This document shows, one piece after another, positions 8,588 through 20,450 of a DNA stretch of 64,000 nucleotides. The DNA is taken from NCBI RefSeq assembly GCF_945906775.1, contig NZ_CAMDRE010000001.1:124001-188000 (forward strand), in the 5' to 3' direction. Under the pieces are notes generated by a model, which had not been told where the DNA came from, did not search any database, and worked only from the letters and a program-made list of their open reading frames with translations. Numbering within the stretch: the stretch's first letter is position 1; every line of letters begins with the position of its first letter. This DNA comes from Citrobacter sp. Marseille-Q6884 (lineage in GTDB: Bacteria > Pseudomonadota > Gammaproteobacteria > Enterobacterales > Enterobacteriaceae). The position numbers and the translations under genes are program-made.

Positions 8588-10225
8588 TTACTTCGCCTGA
8601 CGCTTTTGATATTCGCTGGCGGCTTTCACAAAGCCGGCGAACAGCGGGTGTCCATCACGAGGCGTGGAAGTAAATTCCGGGTGGAACTGACAGGCCACGA
8701 ACCACGGATGATTCGGTACCTCAATGATCTCGACCAACTGATCATCACCGGAACGGCCTGCAACACGCAGACCCGCATTTTCAATTTGTTTCAACAGCAT
8801 ATTGTTGACTTCGTAGCGGTGGCGATGACGTTCAACAATGGTCGGCGCGCCGTACATCTGACGAACCAGACTGTCATCGCTCAACTGACACTGCTGCGCG
8901 CCAAGGCGCATTGTGCCACCCAGATCGCTCTTCTCGGTACGGACTTCAACGTTGCCGTCTTCATCACGCCATTCGGTAATCAGAGCCACCACTGGGTACT
9001 TACAGTCTGGCACAAATTCCGTGGAGTTGGCGTTGTCCATTCCCGCTACGTTACGAGCAAACTCAATCAACGCAACCTGCATACCCAGGCAAATGCCCAG
9101 ATAAGGAATATTGTTCTCACGCGCAAAGCGCGCCGTCGCGATTTTACCTTCAACACCACGGTAGCCGAAGCCGCCAGGGATCAGGATTGCATCAAGACCT
9201 TTCAGGATCTCAACACCGCGCGTTTCGACATCCTGCGAATCAATCAGCTTGATGTTAACGGTGACACGATTCTTCAGACCACCGTGCTTAAGCGCTTCAA
9301 TCACTGACTTATAGGCATCCGGCAGTTCAATGTACTTGCCGACCATACCGATAGTCACTTCGCCTGCCGGGTTCGCTTCTTCGAAGATAACCTGTTCCCA
9401 TTCTGACAGATTTGCTTCCGGACAGTTCAAGCTGAATCGTTTACAAATATAATCGTCAAGACCCTGAGATTTCAACAGGCCTGGAATTTTATAAATAGAA
9501 TCGACATCTTTCATCGAAATAACGGCTTTTTCTGGCACATTACAGAACAATGCAATTTTTGCACGTTCGTTGGCCGGAACCGCACGATCTGAACGACAGA
9601 TCAGAATGTCAGGCTGAATACCGATAGATAACAGCTCTTTTACGGAGTGCTGAGTCGGTTTAGTTTTGACTTCACCAGCCGCTGCCAGGTAAGGCACCAG
9701 GGTCAGGTGCATAAACAGCGCATGCTCACGACCGATATCTACCGCTAATTGACGAATCGCTTCCAGGAACGGCAGGGATTCGATATCACCGACCGTACCG
9801 CCGATTTCAACCAGCACGACATCGTGCCCTTCGCCACCGGCAAGGACGCGTTCTTTAATCGCATTGGTGATGTGCGGGATAACCTGAACGGTCGCACCCA
9901 GATAGTCGCCACGGCGCTCTTTGCGCAGGACATCGGAGTAGATACGCCCGGTAGTGAAGTTATTGCGGCGAGTCATTTTGGTACGAATGAAACGCTCGTA
10001 GTGACCCAGGTCCAGGTCGGTTTCAGCGCCGTCTTCAGTAACGAACACTTCCCCGTGTTGGATTGGACTCATAGTACCTGGATCAACGTTGATATACGGA
10101 TCCAGTTTCATCATGGTCACGTTGAGGCCACGTGCCTCAAGAATGGCTGCCAGGGATGCTGCGGCAATGCCTTTACCCAGAGAGGATACGACCCCGCCGG
10201 TCACAAAAATATAGTTCGTTGTCAT
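8588..10225 (-). CDS. pyrG: CTP synthase (glutamine-hydrolysing)
   Basis: It aminates UTP to CTP with glutamine and ATP. The 545 residues equal the E. coli length. The N-terminal synthetase domain (1-265) starts with TGGVVSSLGKGIAAASLA, an ATP-binding loop. The C-terminal class I glutaminase domain shows GICLGMQ (nucleophile Cys) and the His/Glu pair in CQFHPEF near 515. It sits upstream of eno in the same direction. Confidence 0.99.
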   Translation of the reverse strand: MTTNYIFVTGGVVSSLGKGIAAASLAAILEARGLNVTMMKLDPYINVDPGTMSPIQHGEVFVTEDGAETDLDLGHYERFIRTKMTRRNNFTTGRIYSDVLRKERRGDYLGATVQVIPHITNAIKERVLAGGEGHDVVLVEIGGTVGDIESLPFLEAIRQLAVDIGREHALFMHLTLVPYLAAAGEVKTKPTQHSVKELLSIGIQPDILICRSDRAVPANERAKIALFCNVPEKAVISMKDVDSIYKIPGLLKSQGLDDYICKRFSLNCPEANLSEWEQVIFEEANPAGEVTIGMVGKYIELPDAYKSVIEALKHGGLKNRVTVNIKLIDSQDVETRGVEILKGLDAILIPGGFGYRGVEGKIATARFARENNIPYLGICLGMQVALIEFARNVAGMDNANSTEFVPDCKYPVVALITEWRDEDGNVEVRTEKSDLGGTMRLGAQQCQLSDDSLVRQMYGAPTIVERHRHRYEVNNMLLKQIENAGLRVAGRSGDDQLVEIIEVPNHPWFVACQFHPEFTSTPRDGHPLFAGFVKAASEYQKRQAK

Positions 10226-10449
10226 GCTGGACCTGAGAAGTTAGGGTGAAACGATGGAATAACCAAGACGGGAAAGTAGTATACCCGAACATGACGAGCG
10301 CCACAAACTTTCATTATTCCTCCTCTTCACCAGGCTCACATTAACATCGGGAGTGAGAAAATAGCCCCTTTGAGGTAAATGTTTTTGACGTAAATCAATC
10401 GCTTGTTATTTAAAAAATCACACAAATCGCGCTTGACCGACGAAACCCC

Positions 10450-11241
10450 TTAGAGATCAATTTCCTGCCGTTTTACCTGTTGCCAGACTTCTTCCATGGT
10501 TTCCAGATCAATACCTGTCATTTCCAAACCCCGAGCGGCTACAATTCGCTCAACCTCACGAAAACGTCGTTCAAATTTCTCGTTTGCTTTTTGCAATGCA
10601 GTCTCTGCTTTGGTGCCCAAATGGCGTGCCAGGTTAACCGTGGCAAACAGCAGATCGCCCATTTCCTCCTCCAGTTTAGCCTGGTCTATAACGGCCTGCT
10701 TCGCCTCAAACATCACCTCGTCGATCTCTTCATAGACCTTATCGACGACCGGTCCTAACGTCGTCCAGTCGAAACCGACATTTGAGCAACGTTTCTGGAT
10801 TTTCTGGGCGCGCATTAATGCCGGTAAACTGCGAGGAATATCGTCCAGCGCTGAATGCTGCGCTTTCTCTGCGCGCTCTTCGGTTTTGATTTGCTCCCAA
10901 CGAGTCAGTACCTCAGTGCTGTTGCTGGCAGTAACATCAGCAAATACATGGGGATGACGACGTTCGAGCTTATCGCTGATGGCCGCGCAAATATCATCAA
11001 AATTAAACCGCCCTTCTTCCTGCGCCATCTGTGCGTAAAACACTACCTGGAACAGCAGATCGCCCAGCTCGCCGCGCAGATCGTCGAAATCTTCCCGCGC
11101 AATGGCGTCAAGCACTTCGTAGGTTTCTTCAAGGGTGTAAGGAGCAATCGTGGCGAAAGTCTGCTCTTTATCCCACGGACAGCCGTTTTCCGGGTCGCGC
11201 AGGCGCTGCATAATACCGAGCAGTCGGTAGATTTGGTTCAT
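10450..11241 (-). CDS. mazG: Nucleoside triphosphate pyrophosphohydrolase MazG
   Basis: It hydrolyses NTPs to NMP plus pyrophosphate and is linked to ppGpp control. The 263 residues have two MazG repeats, each with the acidic metal-binding pattern (EETYEVLDAI...DLRGELGDLLFQV near 35-65 and EEIDEVMFEA...KLEEEMGDLLFATV near 170-205). The start at MNQIYRLLGIMQRL gives the E. coli length. In E. coli mazEF lies between this gene and relA; here only 78 bp separate them. Confidence 0.97.
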   Translation of the reverse strand: MNQIYRLLGIMQRLRDPENGCPWDKEQTFATIAPYTLEETYEVLDAIAREDFDDLRGELGDLLFQVVFYAQMAQEEGRFNFDDICAAISDKLERRHPHVFADVTASNSTEVLTRWEQIKTEERAEKAQHSALDDIPRSLPALMRAQKIQKRCSNVGFDWTTLGPVVDKVYEEIDEVMFEAKQAVIDQAKLEEEMGDLLFATVNLARHLGTKAETALQKANEKFERRFREVERIVAARGLEMTGIDLETMEEVWQQVKRQEIDL

Positions 11242-11265
11242 GGGTGTGTCCTGAAAACAATTCAA

Positions 11266-11305
11266 TATGTAGGCCGGAGGATGAGGCAATAGCAGCACCC
11301 TCCGG
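11266..11305. repeat. REP-like palindrome between relA and mazG
   Basis: GTAGGCCGGAGGATGAGG and CACCCTCCGGTCTATGAGG form a degenerate REP-type hairpin where mazEF sits in E. coli. Confidence 0.55.
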
Positions 11306-11319
11306 TCTATGAGGAAATA

Positions 11320-13554
11320 TCAATTACCGTGAAGACGACGAGCGTCGATCACATCCGGTACCTGGTTGAGCTTGCCGAGCACGCGTCCAAGCACCTGCAG
11401 ATTGTAGATTTCGATAGTCATATCGATAGTGGCGAGCTGCTGTTTGGTATCGCTACGGCTGGCAACACCCAGTACGTTCACCTTCTCGTTAGCCAGAATC
11501 GTGGTGATATCACGCAATAAACCGCTGCGATCGTTGGCCTGCACGCGAACCACCAGCGAATACCCCGCCGAGTAGCTTTCGCCCCAAACCGCATCAACAA
11601 TACGTTCCGGCGCATGTGATCGCAGCTCGGCCAGTTGTTCGCAATCGGCCCGATGGACAGAAATACCGCGCCCCTGAGTGATAAAACCGACAATTTCATC
11701 ACCCGGGATCGGTTGGCAGCAACGGGCAATGTGGTGCATCAGGTTTCCGACCCCTTCCACCACGACACGACCATCGTCTTTGCGACGGTTTTGCGGCGCC
11801 TGCGTTTTCTGCTGAAGCTGTTTCAGTGCGGCAGCATCCTGCTCGGCAGCGCTCGGCTTATTGAACTGAGCCTGCAGGAAATTCACCATCTGGTTCAGAC
11901 GGATATCCCCACCGCCAATCGCGGCCAGCAGCTCATCGAGTTCATTAAAGCTGTAGCGTGGAAGCAGGTGTTTTTCAGCCTCTTTCAGGCTAATCCCCAG
12001 ATGCGCCAGTTCATCATCAAGGATCTGTCTGCCCGCCAGGATGTTCTTATCGCGATCCTGCTTACGGAACCAGGCGTGGATTTTCGAGCGCCCGCGGCTG
12101 GTGGTCACGTATCCCAGGTTAGGGTTCAGCCAGTCGCGGCTGGGGTTTGGCTGCTTCTGGGTGATAATTTCAATTTGATCGCCCATCTGCAGCTGGTAGG
12201 TAAACGGTACAATACGCCCACCTATTTTTGCGCCAATGCAGCGATGCCCGACATCACTATGAATGTGGTAGGCGAAATCGAGCGGCGTGGAACCTGCAGG
12301 CAAGTCCACCACATCACCTTTTGGCGTAAAGACGTAAACCCTGTCGTCAAAGACCTGGCTACGGACTTCATCCAGCATTTCACCGGAATCCGCCATCTCT
12401 TCCTGCCAGGCGATCAGCTTACGCAGCCATGCAATCCGATCTTCATGACCGGAACGCGCGGTACCGGAAGCCGTACCTTCTTTGTACTTCCAGTGCGCCG
12501 CAACACCCAGTTCTGCATCTTCGTGCATCTGTTTGGTGCGGATCTGAATTTCAATCGTTTTACCGCCCGGCCCCAGCACCACGGTATGGATTGACTGGTA
12601 ACCGTTGGGTTTCGGGTTAGCGACGTAGTCATCGAACTCATCCGGCAGATGGCGATAGTGAGTGTGCACTATCCCGAGAGCGGCATAGCAGTCCTGTAAA
12701 CGCTCCGCCACGATACGCACCGCGCGCACATCGAACAGTTCATCGAAGGCCAGCTGCTTTTTCTGCATTTTGCGCCAGATGCTGTAGATATGCTTCGGAC
12801 GTCCGTAGACTTCCGCTTTCACGCCCTCGGTTTTCATCTCTGAGCGCAGGTGCCCGACGAACTCTTCGATATAATGTTCGCGATCGATGCGACGTTCGTG
12901 CAGGAGCTTTGCAATGCGCTTGTATTCAGCCGGATGGAGATAGCGGAAGCAGTAATCTTCCAGCTCCCATTTTAACTGCCCAATACCTAAACGGTTGGCC
13001 AGCGGCGCATAGATATTTGTACACTCTTTTGCCGCCAGTACGCGTTCGTCTTCTGGCGCGTCTTTGACTTCACGAAGGTGAGCGATACGTTCGGCCAGTT
13101 TGATGACCACGCAGCGGAAATCGTCCACCATGGCCAGCAACATGCGGCGGACGTTATCAACCTGTTCTGAAGAAACCGAATCGGTGTGCGTTGCCTTAAG
13201 CTGGCGTATCGCCGCCATATCGCGCACACCGTGGATCAGATGAACGATAGACTTGCCTACGCTCTCACGCAGAACGTCTTCGCTAACGACATTGGCATCG
13301 GCCAGAGGGAACAGCATTGCTGCGCGCAGGGTATCGATATCCATACTCAGCATGGAGAGTATTTCCACCATCTCCACACCGCGCCACAGCAGCAGATCCG
13401 CATCCGGATGCCCCTGTGTCTGCAGCAGGCAATACGCCCAGGTTTCGGCTAAGCGTTCACACGACTGCTGGCTGGAGATCCCCAGACTCGCGATCCATTT
13501 TTTAGGATCAAATTCGCCAGCTTTATTTATATGTGCACTTCTTACCGCAACCAT
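11320..13554 (-). CDS. relA: GTP pyrophosphokinase (ppGpp synthetase I)
   Basis: Ribosome-bound stringent-response enzyme that makes (p)ppGpp when uncharged tRNA enters the A site. The 744 residues equal E. coli RelA. Order: degenerate HD hydrolase domain; synthetase domain (YGRPKHIYSIWRKMQKK, NGYQSIHTVV, EIQIRTKQMHEDAE); TGS domain (VYVFTPKGDVVDLPAGSTPLDFAY); helical region; zinc-finger region (HHIARCCQPIPGDEIVGF); C-terminal ACT domain. The start MVAVRSAHINKAGEFDPK follows AAGGAGAGG; an upstream in-frame ATG at 13599 adds only non-conserved residues. Confidence 0.99.
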   Translation of the reverse strand: MVAVRSAHINKAGEFDPKKWIASLGISSQQSCERLAETWAYCLLQTQGHPDADLLLWRGVEMVEILSMLSMDIDTLRAAMLFPLADANVVSEDVLRESVGKSIVHLIHGVRDMAAIRQLKATHTDSVSSEQVDNVRRMLLAMVDDFRCVVIKLAERIAHLREVKDAPEDERVLAAKECTNIYAPLANRLGIGQLKWELEDYCFRYLHPAEYKRIAKLLHERRIDREHYIEEFVGHLRSEMKTEGVKAEVYGRPKHIYSIWRKMQKKQLAFDELFDVRAVRIVAERLQDCYAALGIVHTHYRHLPDEFDDYVANPKPNGYQSIHTVVLGPGGKTIEIQIRTKQMHEDAELGVAAHWKYKEGTASGTARSGHEDRIAWLRKLIAWQEEMADSGEMLDEVRSQVFDDRVYVFTPKGDVVDLPAGSTPLDFAYHIHSDVGHRCIGAKIGGRIVPFTYQLQMGDQIEIITQKQPNPSRDWLNPNLGYVTTSRGRSKIHAWFRKQDRDKNILAGRQILDDELAHLGISLKEAEKHLLPRYSFNELDELLAAIGGGDIRLNQMVNFLQAQFNKPSAAEQDAAALKQLQQKTQAPQNRRKDDGRVVVEGVGNLMHHIARCCQPIPGDEIVGFITQGRGISVHRADCEQLAELRSHAPERIVDAVWGESYSAGYSLVVRVQANDRSGLLRDITTILANEKVNVLGVASRSDTKQQLATIDMTIEIYNLQVLGRVLGKLNQVPDVIDARRLHGN

Positions 13555-13654
13555 CGTCCTCTCCTTAAGGGGCCAGGCCTGTCGAAGTCGACAAGCCATA
13601 CCCGTTGTCTTTCAAGCCCAAATGCAACCCGAAATCCACTGGGTATACGTTTTA

Positions 13655-14953
13655 TTACCTATGCTCAAACAAGACCATCGACTCCAGATGTCCAGTGTGC
13701 GGGAACATATCGAGCATCGCCAGTCGTTGAATGGTGTATCCCGCGTTGAGCAACACTTCGCTGTCACGAGCCAGCGTAGCAGGATTACAGGATACATAAA
13801 CAATGCGAGCAGGGCTTAATTTTATAATATGTTGCATCACACCTGCAGCCCCCGCACGCGCAGGATCGAGTAAGACTTTGTCAAACCCATTCCTTGCCCA
13901 AGGCTGGAGCGTCACATCCTCCTCAAGATTTTCATGAAAGAATGTCACGTTGTGCAATCCGTTATTCAGCGCATTTTCCCGGCCTTTCTCCACCAACGCG
14001 GGCACACCTTCAACCCCCACCACGCTTGCCGCTTTCGCCGCCAGTGGCAGCGTAAAATTCCCCATGCCGCAGAACAGATCGAGTACGCGATCGTCGGGTT
14101 GCACATCCAGCCATTCCAGCGCACGGGCAACCATCTGTTGGTTTACCCCTTCATTGACCTGGATAAAATCGCGCGGGCTGAAGGTTAAACGTAGTCCATT
14201 TGAGTCATACCAGGGGGAATCCCCTGACAGAGATTCAAGTATCTCGCTTTGCGGGGCCAGAAACAAAGAGAGTCCCTGAGAATGCGAAAAGCATTCCAGT
14301 TTTTCTTTATCGCCTGCACTCAGCGGCGCCGTATGGCGCAGAATCATCAGGGTGCCGCTGCCAGCCTGCACCAGTTCGACATGACCCAGTTGTCGCTGCC
14401 CTTGCAGGCTTTCCAGGCAGGCTCTGACCTGAGGCAAAAGCGCCTCAAGTTGGGGCACCAATATGGGGCACTGCATCACATCGATAATGTCACTGGAGCC
14501 GGATTTGCGAAATCCCATCTGCAGTTGCTTTTCTTTAGGCCGATAGTTCAGGCTTAAGCGCGCGCGACGACGATAGCCCCACGGCGTATCCGCAATGACT
14601 TCTGAAACGTCGCATTTCATTAAACGTGACAGCGCCGCGCTTTTACTACGCTGCTGCAAAGGGATACTGGCGTGCTGCTGCTGACAGCCGCCGCAAACAC
14701 CAAAATGCGGGCAACGTGGCACTTCACGCTCAGGGCTGTCGTTTAAACGGCGTTTGACTTGCGCTCGGGCAAACTGTTTTTTATCTTCGGTTATGACAAC
14801 CTCTGCGCTTTCCTGGGGCAGCAATTCCGGTATAAACAGGGCCTTTCCATGATGTCGAGCGACGCCCTGACCAAAGGGATCGAGGTCATTGACGGTAACG
14901 GTTATGATCTGACGCGTCGTCACGCGTCGTTTTGCAGAGTAGAATTGCGCCAT
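13655..14953 (-). CDS. rlmD: 23S rRNA (uracil-1939-C5)-methyltransferase
   Basis: It methylates U1939 of 23S rRNA using SAM. The 432 residues contain an N-terminal TRAM domain (about 15-70), Fe-S cysteines in CPHFGVCGGC, the SAM-binding DLFCGMGNFTLPLA, and the catalytic cysteine in VSCNPATLARD near the C-terminus. It is divergent from barA with 57 bp between start codons, as in E. coli. Confidence 0.97.
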   Translation of the reverse strand: MAQFYSAKRRVTTRQIITVTVNDLDPFGQGVARHHGKALFIPELLPQESAEVVITEDKKQFARAQVKRRLNDSPEREVPRCPHFGVCGGCQQQHASIPLQQRSKSAALSRLMKCDVSEVIADTPWGYRRRARLSLNYRPKEKQLQMGFRKSGSSDIIDVMQCPILVPQLEALLPQVRACLESLQGQRQLGHVELVQAGSGTLMILRHTAPLSAGDKEKLECFSHSQGLSLFLAPQSEILESLSGDSPWYDSNGLRLTFSPRDFIQVNEGVNQQMVARALEWLDVQPDDRVLDLFCGMGNFTLPLAAKAASVVGVEGVPALVEKGRENALNNGLHNVTFFHENLEEDVTLQPWARNGFDKVLLDPARAGAAGVMQHIIKLSPARIVYVSCNPATLARDSEVLLNAGYTIQRLAMLDMFPHTGHLESMVLFEHR

Positions 14954-15010
14954 CGACGAGATGTTTCTCTATTTAACAGTGTGACCCTAATTGTCCCATA
15001 ACGGAACTCC

Positions 15011-17767
<2,757 letters not shown>

Positions 17768-17787
17768 GGGATTCATTGCGTGAGTAC

Positions 17788-17853
17788 CAGGCCCGGTAAA
17801 CTTAGCGTCGCCGGGCACATCGTCGGATAGGGGCATCACCGCCTTATCCGACT
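17788..17853. repeat. REP/BIME pair between barA and the glycerate kinase gene
   Basis: Two adjacent palindromes: GCCCGG...CCGGGC at about 17790-17816, and GTCGGATAGGGG...CGCCTTATCCGAC at 17822-17852. They lie between convergent genes. Confidence 0.65.
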
Positions 17854-17868
17854 TATACGCATGAACAT

Positions 17869-19011
17869 TTAACGTAATTGTTGCCCGACGTTAAGCGTTG
17901 CGGCCACATTTCGCGCCGTCATCCTGACGTTGTCGCGCGCATTTTCCAGCGCCTCATCCAGCGTACAAATGGTATAAATCACGCTATAGACGGCATCAAT
18001 ACCGTGTTCATGCACCACGCCTACATCGGCTGTGAGGCTGCCCGCAATCCCGATAACGGGCTTGTTATAACGCTTTGCGACCTTCGCGACGCCGACCGGC
18101 ACTTTGCCATGAATCGTCTGGCTATCGATACGCCCTTCGCCTGTGATGACTAAATCCGCATCGGCAACACAGGCATCCAGATGCAACGCATCCGTCACGA
18201 TCTCAATGCCGCAGCGTAACTCTGCACCGCAAAACGCATACAGCGCCGCGCCCATCCCTCCGGCCGCGCCACCGCCAGCCAGCCCTGACACCTCCAGGTT
18301 GAGATCACGGTGAATCAGTTGAGCGTAGTGCGTCAGCGCCCGATCCAAACGCTCAACTATTTCCGGCGTGGCTCCTTTTTGCGGGCCAAATACCGCTGAG
18401 GCACCTTCTTTACCGGTTAACGGGTTCGTCACATCGCAGGCTACGTCGATACGACACGCCGCCAGACGCTGATCCAACGCCGAGATATCAATCTTTGCGA
18501 GCGCTTCCAGGCCTATGCCGCCTTGTGCAATCTCATGACCTTGTGCATCCAGTAACCTTGCGCCCAGCGCCTGCACCATACCGGCGCCGCCATCGTTCGT
18601 CGCGCTGCCGCCAATCCCGATGATGATATGTTCAACACCCGCATCCAGCGCGTGGCGGATCAACTCGCCTGTGCCCCAGGACGTCGTTTTTAGCGGATCG
18701 CGTAACCCCGGAGGAACCCATTCCAGCCCGCTGGCTGCCGCCATCTCGATAAACGCAGAGCGCTTGTCGCCCGATAAACCATAAAATGCCTGAACACGGG
18801 TCCCCAATGGCCCCGTAACATCAACATGCACAAGATGCCCTGCCGTCGCGGCAACCATTGCTTCAACCGTTCCCTCGCCGCCATCTGCAACCGGAATTTT
18901 TACATATTCCGCATCTGGCCAAATTTCACGAAAGCCCTGCTCAATGGCCGTTGCGACTTCAAGCGCACTCAAACTTTCCTTATAGGAATCCGGTGCGATC
19001 ACTATTTTCAT
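17869..19011 (-). CDS. Glycerate 2-kinase (GarK/GlxK family)
   Basis: It phosphorylates D-glycerate to 2-phosphoglycerate, the last step of glucarate/galactarate breakdown. The 380 residues match GarK/GlxK length. Family motifs: MKIVIAPDSYKESLSALEVA at the N-terminus, VADGGEGTVEA, GIGGSATNDGGAGM, and VITGEGRIDSQTIHGKVP near 290. It lies downstream of gudP-gudX-gudD in the same direction, but a terminator hairpin (19055-19079) precedes it, so it may use its own promoter or readthrough. E. coli K-12 lacks a kinase gene here. Whether it is orthologous to garK or glxK cannot be decided without alignment. Confidence 0.92.
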   Translation of the reverse strand: MKIVIAPDSYKESLSALEVATAIEQGFREIWPDAEYVKIPVADGGEGTVEAMVAATAGHLVHVDVTGPLGTRVQAFYGLSGDKRSAFIEMAAASGLEWVPPGLRDPLKTTSWGTGELIRHALDAGVEHIIIGIGGSATNDGGAGMVQALGARLLDAQGHEIAQGGIGLEALAKIDISALDQRLAACRIDVACDVTNPLTGKEGASAVFGPQKGATPEIVERLDRALTHYAQLIHRDLNLEVSGLAGGGAAGGMGAALYAFCGAELRCGIEIVTDALHLDACVADADLVITGEGRIDSQTIHGKVPVGVAKVAKRYNKPVIGIAGSLTADVGVVHEHGIDAVYSVIYTICTLDEALENARDNVRMTARNVAATLNVGQQLR

Positions 19012-19054
19012 AAAGCATCCTTACGCATGTTGACTGTGTTAAGCATATACCAGG

Positions 19055-19079
19055 AGAAAAACCGCTCCATGGGAGCGGT
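19055..19079 (-). terminator. Intrinsic terminator downstream of gudD
   Basis: ACCGCTCC and GGAGCGGT pair around a 3-base loop, followed in the direction of transcription by TTTTTCTCC. It should end the gudPXD message before the glycerate kinase gene. Confidence 0.75.
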
Positions 19080-19089
19080 CCCAGATAGC

Positions 19090-20430
19090 TTAGCGTACCA
19101 TGCACGGACGCTTATTATCAAACGTCCAGTTTGGGATCAGGTACTGCATTCCTATCGCATCATCGCGCGCGCCCAGGCCGTGTTTCTGATACAGCTCATG
19201 CGCTTTCATCACGTGATCCATATCCAGTTCCACGCCCAGACCCGGTTTTGTCGGAACCTGCACCATACCGCCTTTAATTTCAAATGGCTCTTTGGTCAGA
19301 CGCTGATTGCCCTCCTGCCAGATCCAATGCGTGTCGATGGCCGTAATTTTACCGGGTGCCGCTGCTGCGACATGGGTGAACATCGCCAGGGAAATATCGA
19401 AATGGTTATTAGAGTGAGAACCCCAGGTCAGGCCAAACTCATGACACATTTGCGCCACCCGCACAGAGCCCTGCATGGTCCAGAAATGCGGGTCTGCCAG
19501 CGGGATATCCACCGACTGCAGCGATAACGTATGCCCCATCTGACGCCAGTCGGTGGCGATCATATTGGTTGCCGTCGGCAAACCGGTTGCGCGACGAAAT
19601 TCTGCCATCACCTCACGCCCGGAGAAGCCCTGCTCTGCGCCACAGGGATCTTCCGCATAGGCCAGCGAACCTTTCAGGTATTTACCTATTTTGATCGCTT
19701 CATTCAGTGACCAGGCACCGTTAGGATCCAGTGTGACGCGCGCCTGCGGGAAGCGTTTAGCCAGTGCCACAATGGACTCTGCTTCTTCTTCCCCTGCCAA
19801 TACGCCGCCTTTCAGTTTGAAGTCGTTGAAGCCATATTTTTCATAGGCCGCTTCTGCCAGGCGTACTACGGCATCCGGCGTCATCGCCTCTTCGTGACGC
19901 AGGCGATACCAGTCGCAGGCGTCATCCGGCTGACTCTGATACGGCAGTGGCGTCGCTTTACGGTTACCCACAAAGAACAGATAACCTAACATTTCGACTT
20001 CGCTGCGCTGTTGCCCCTCACCCAGCAGCGATGCGACGTTTACCCCCAGATGCTGGCCGAGCAGATCCAACATGGCCGCTTCAATCCCGGTCACCACATG
20101 TATCGTGGTGCGCAAATCGAAGGTTTGCAGGCCGCGTCCACCAACATCACGATCGGCGAATGTATTACGCACGGCGTTCAGCACGTTTTTGTATTCACCC
20201 AGCGTTTTCCCCACCACCAGCGGGATAGCATCTTCCAGGGTCTGACGAATCTTCTCCCCGCCAGGAATTTCACCCACGCCAGTATGACCCGCGTTATCTT
20301 TGATAATCACAATATTACGCGTAAAGAACGGGGCATGTGCGCCGCTCAGGTTCATTAACATGCTGTCATGACCCGCGACCGGGATCACCTGCATAGCGGT
20401 AACGACAGGGGTAGAAAATTGTGCGCTCAT
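19090..20430 (-). CDS. gudD: Glucarate dehydratase
   Basis: Enolase-superfamily enzyme that dehydrates D-glucarate (and L-idarate) to 5-dehydro-4-deoxyglucarate. The 446 residues equal E. coli GudD. The KxK acid-base motif (DFKLKGG, ~205-207), metal ligands in VTLDPNGAW and AEDPCGAEQ, and the His in GSHSNNHFDIS (~339) are all present. The start MSAQFSTPVVTAMQVIP is preferred to an in-frame ATG six codons upstream. It is the third gene of gudP-gudX-gudD. Confidence 0.97.
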   Translation of the reverse strand: MSAQFSTPVVTAMQVIPVAGHDSMLMNLSGAHAPFFTRNIVIIKDNAGHTGVGEIPGGEKIRQTLEDAIPLVVGKTLGEYKNVLNAVRNTFADRDVGGRGLQTFDLRTTIHVVTGIEAAMLDLLGQHLGVNVASLLGEGQQRSEVEMLGYLFFVGNRKATPLPYQSQPDDACDWYRLRHEEAMTPDAVVRLAEAAYEKYGFNDFKLKGGVLAGEEEAESIVALAKRFPQARVTLDPNGAWSLNEAIKIGKYLKGSLAYAEDPCGAEQGFSGREVMAEFRRATGLPTATNMIATDWRQMGHTLSLQSVDIPLADPHFWTMQGSVRVAQMCHEFGLTWGSHSNNHFDISLAMFTHVAAAAPGKITAIDTHWIWQEGNQRLTKEPFEIKGGMVQVPTKPGLGVELDMDHVMKAHELYQKHGLGARDDAIGMQYLIPNWTFDNKRPCMVR

Positions 20431-20450
20431 CGTAGTGTCCTTATTCAAAA

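Noticed and set aside
11635..12594. 319-codon open frame antisense to relA
   Set aside because: Shadow of the relA reading frame with no recognisable protein character.
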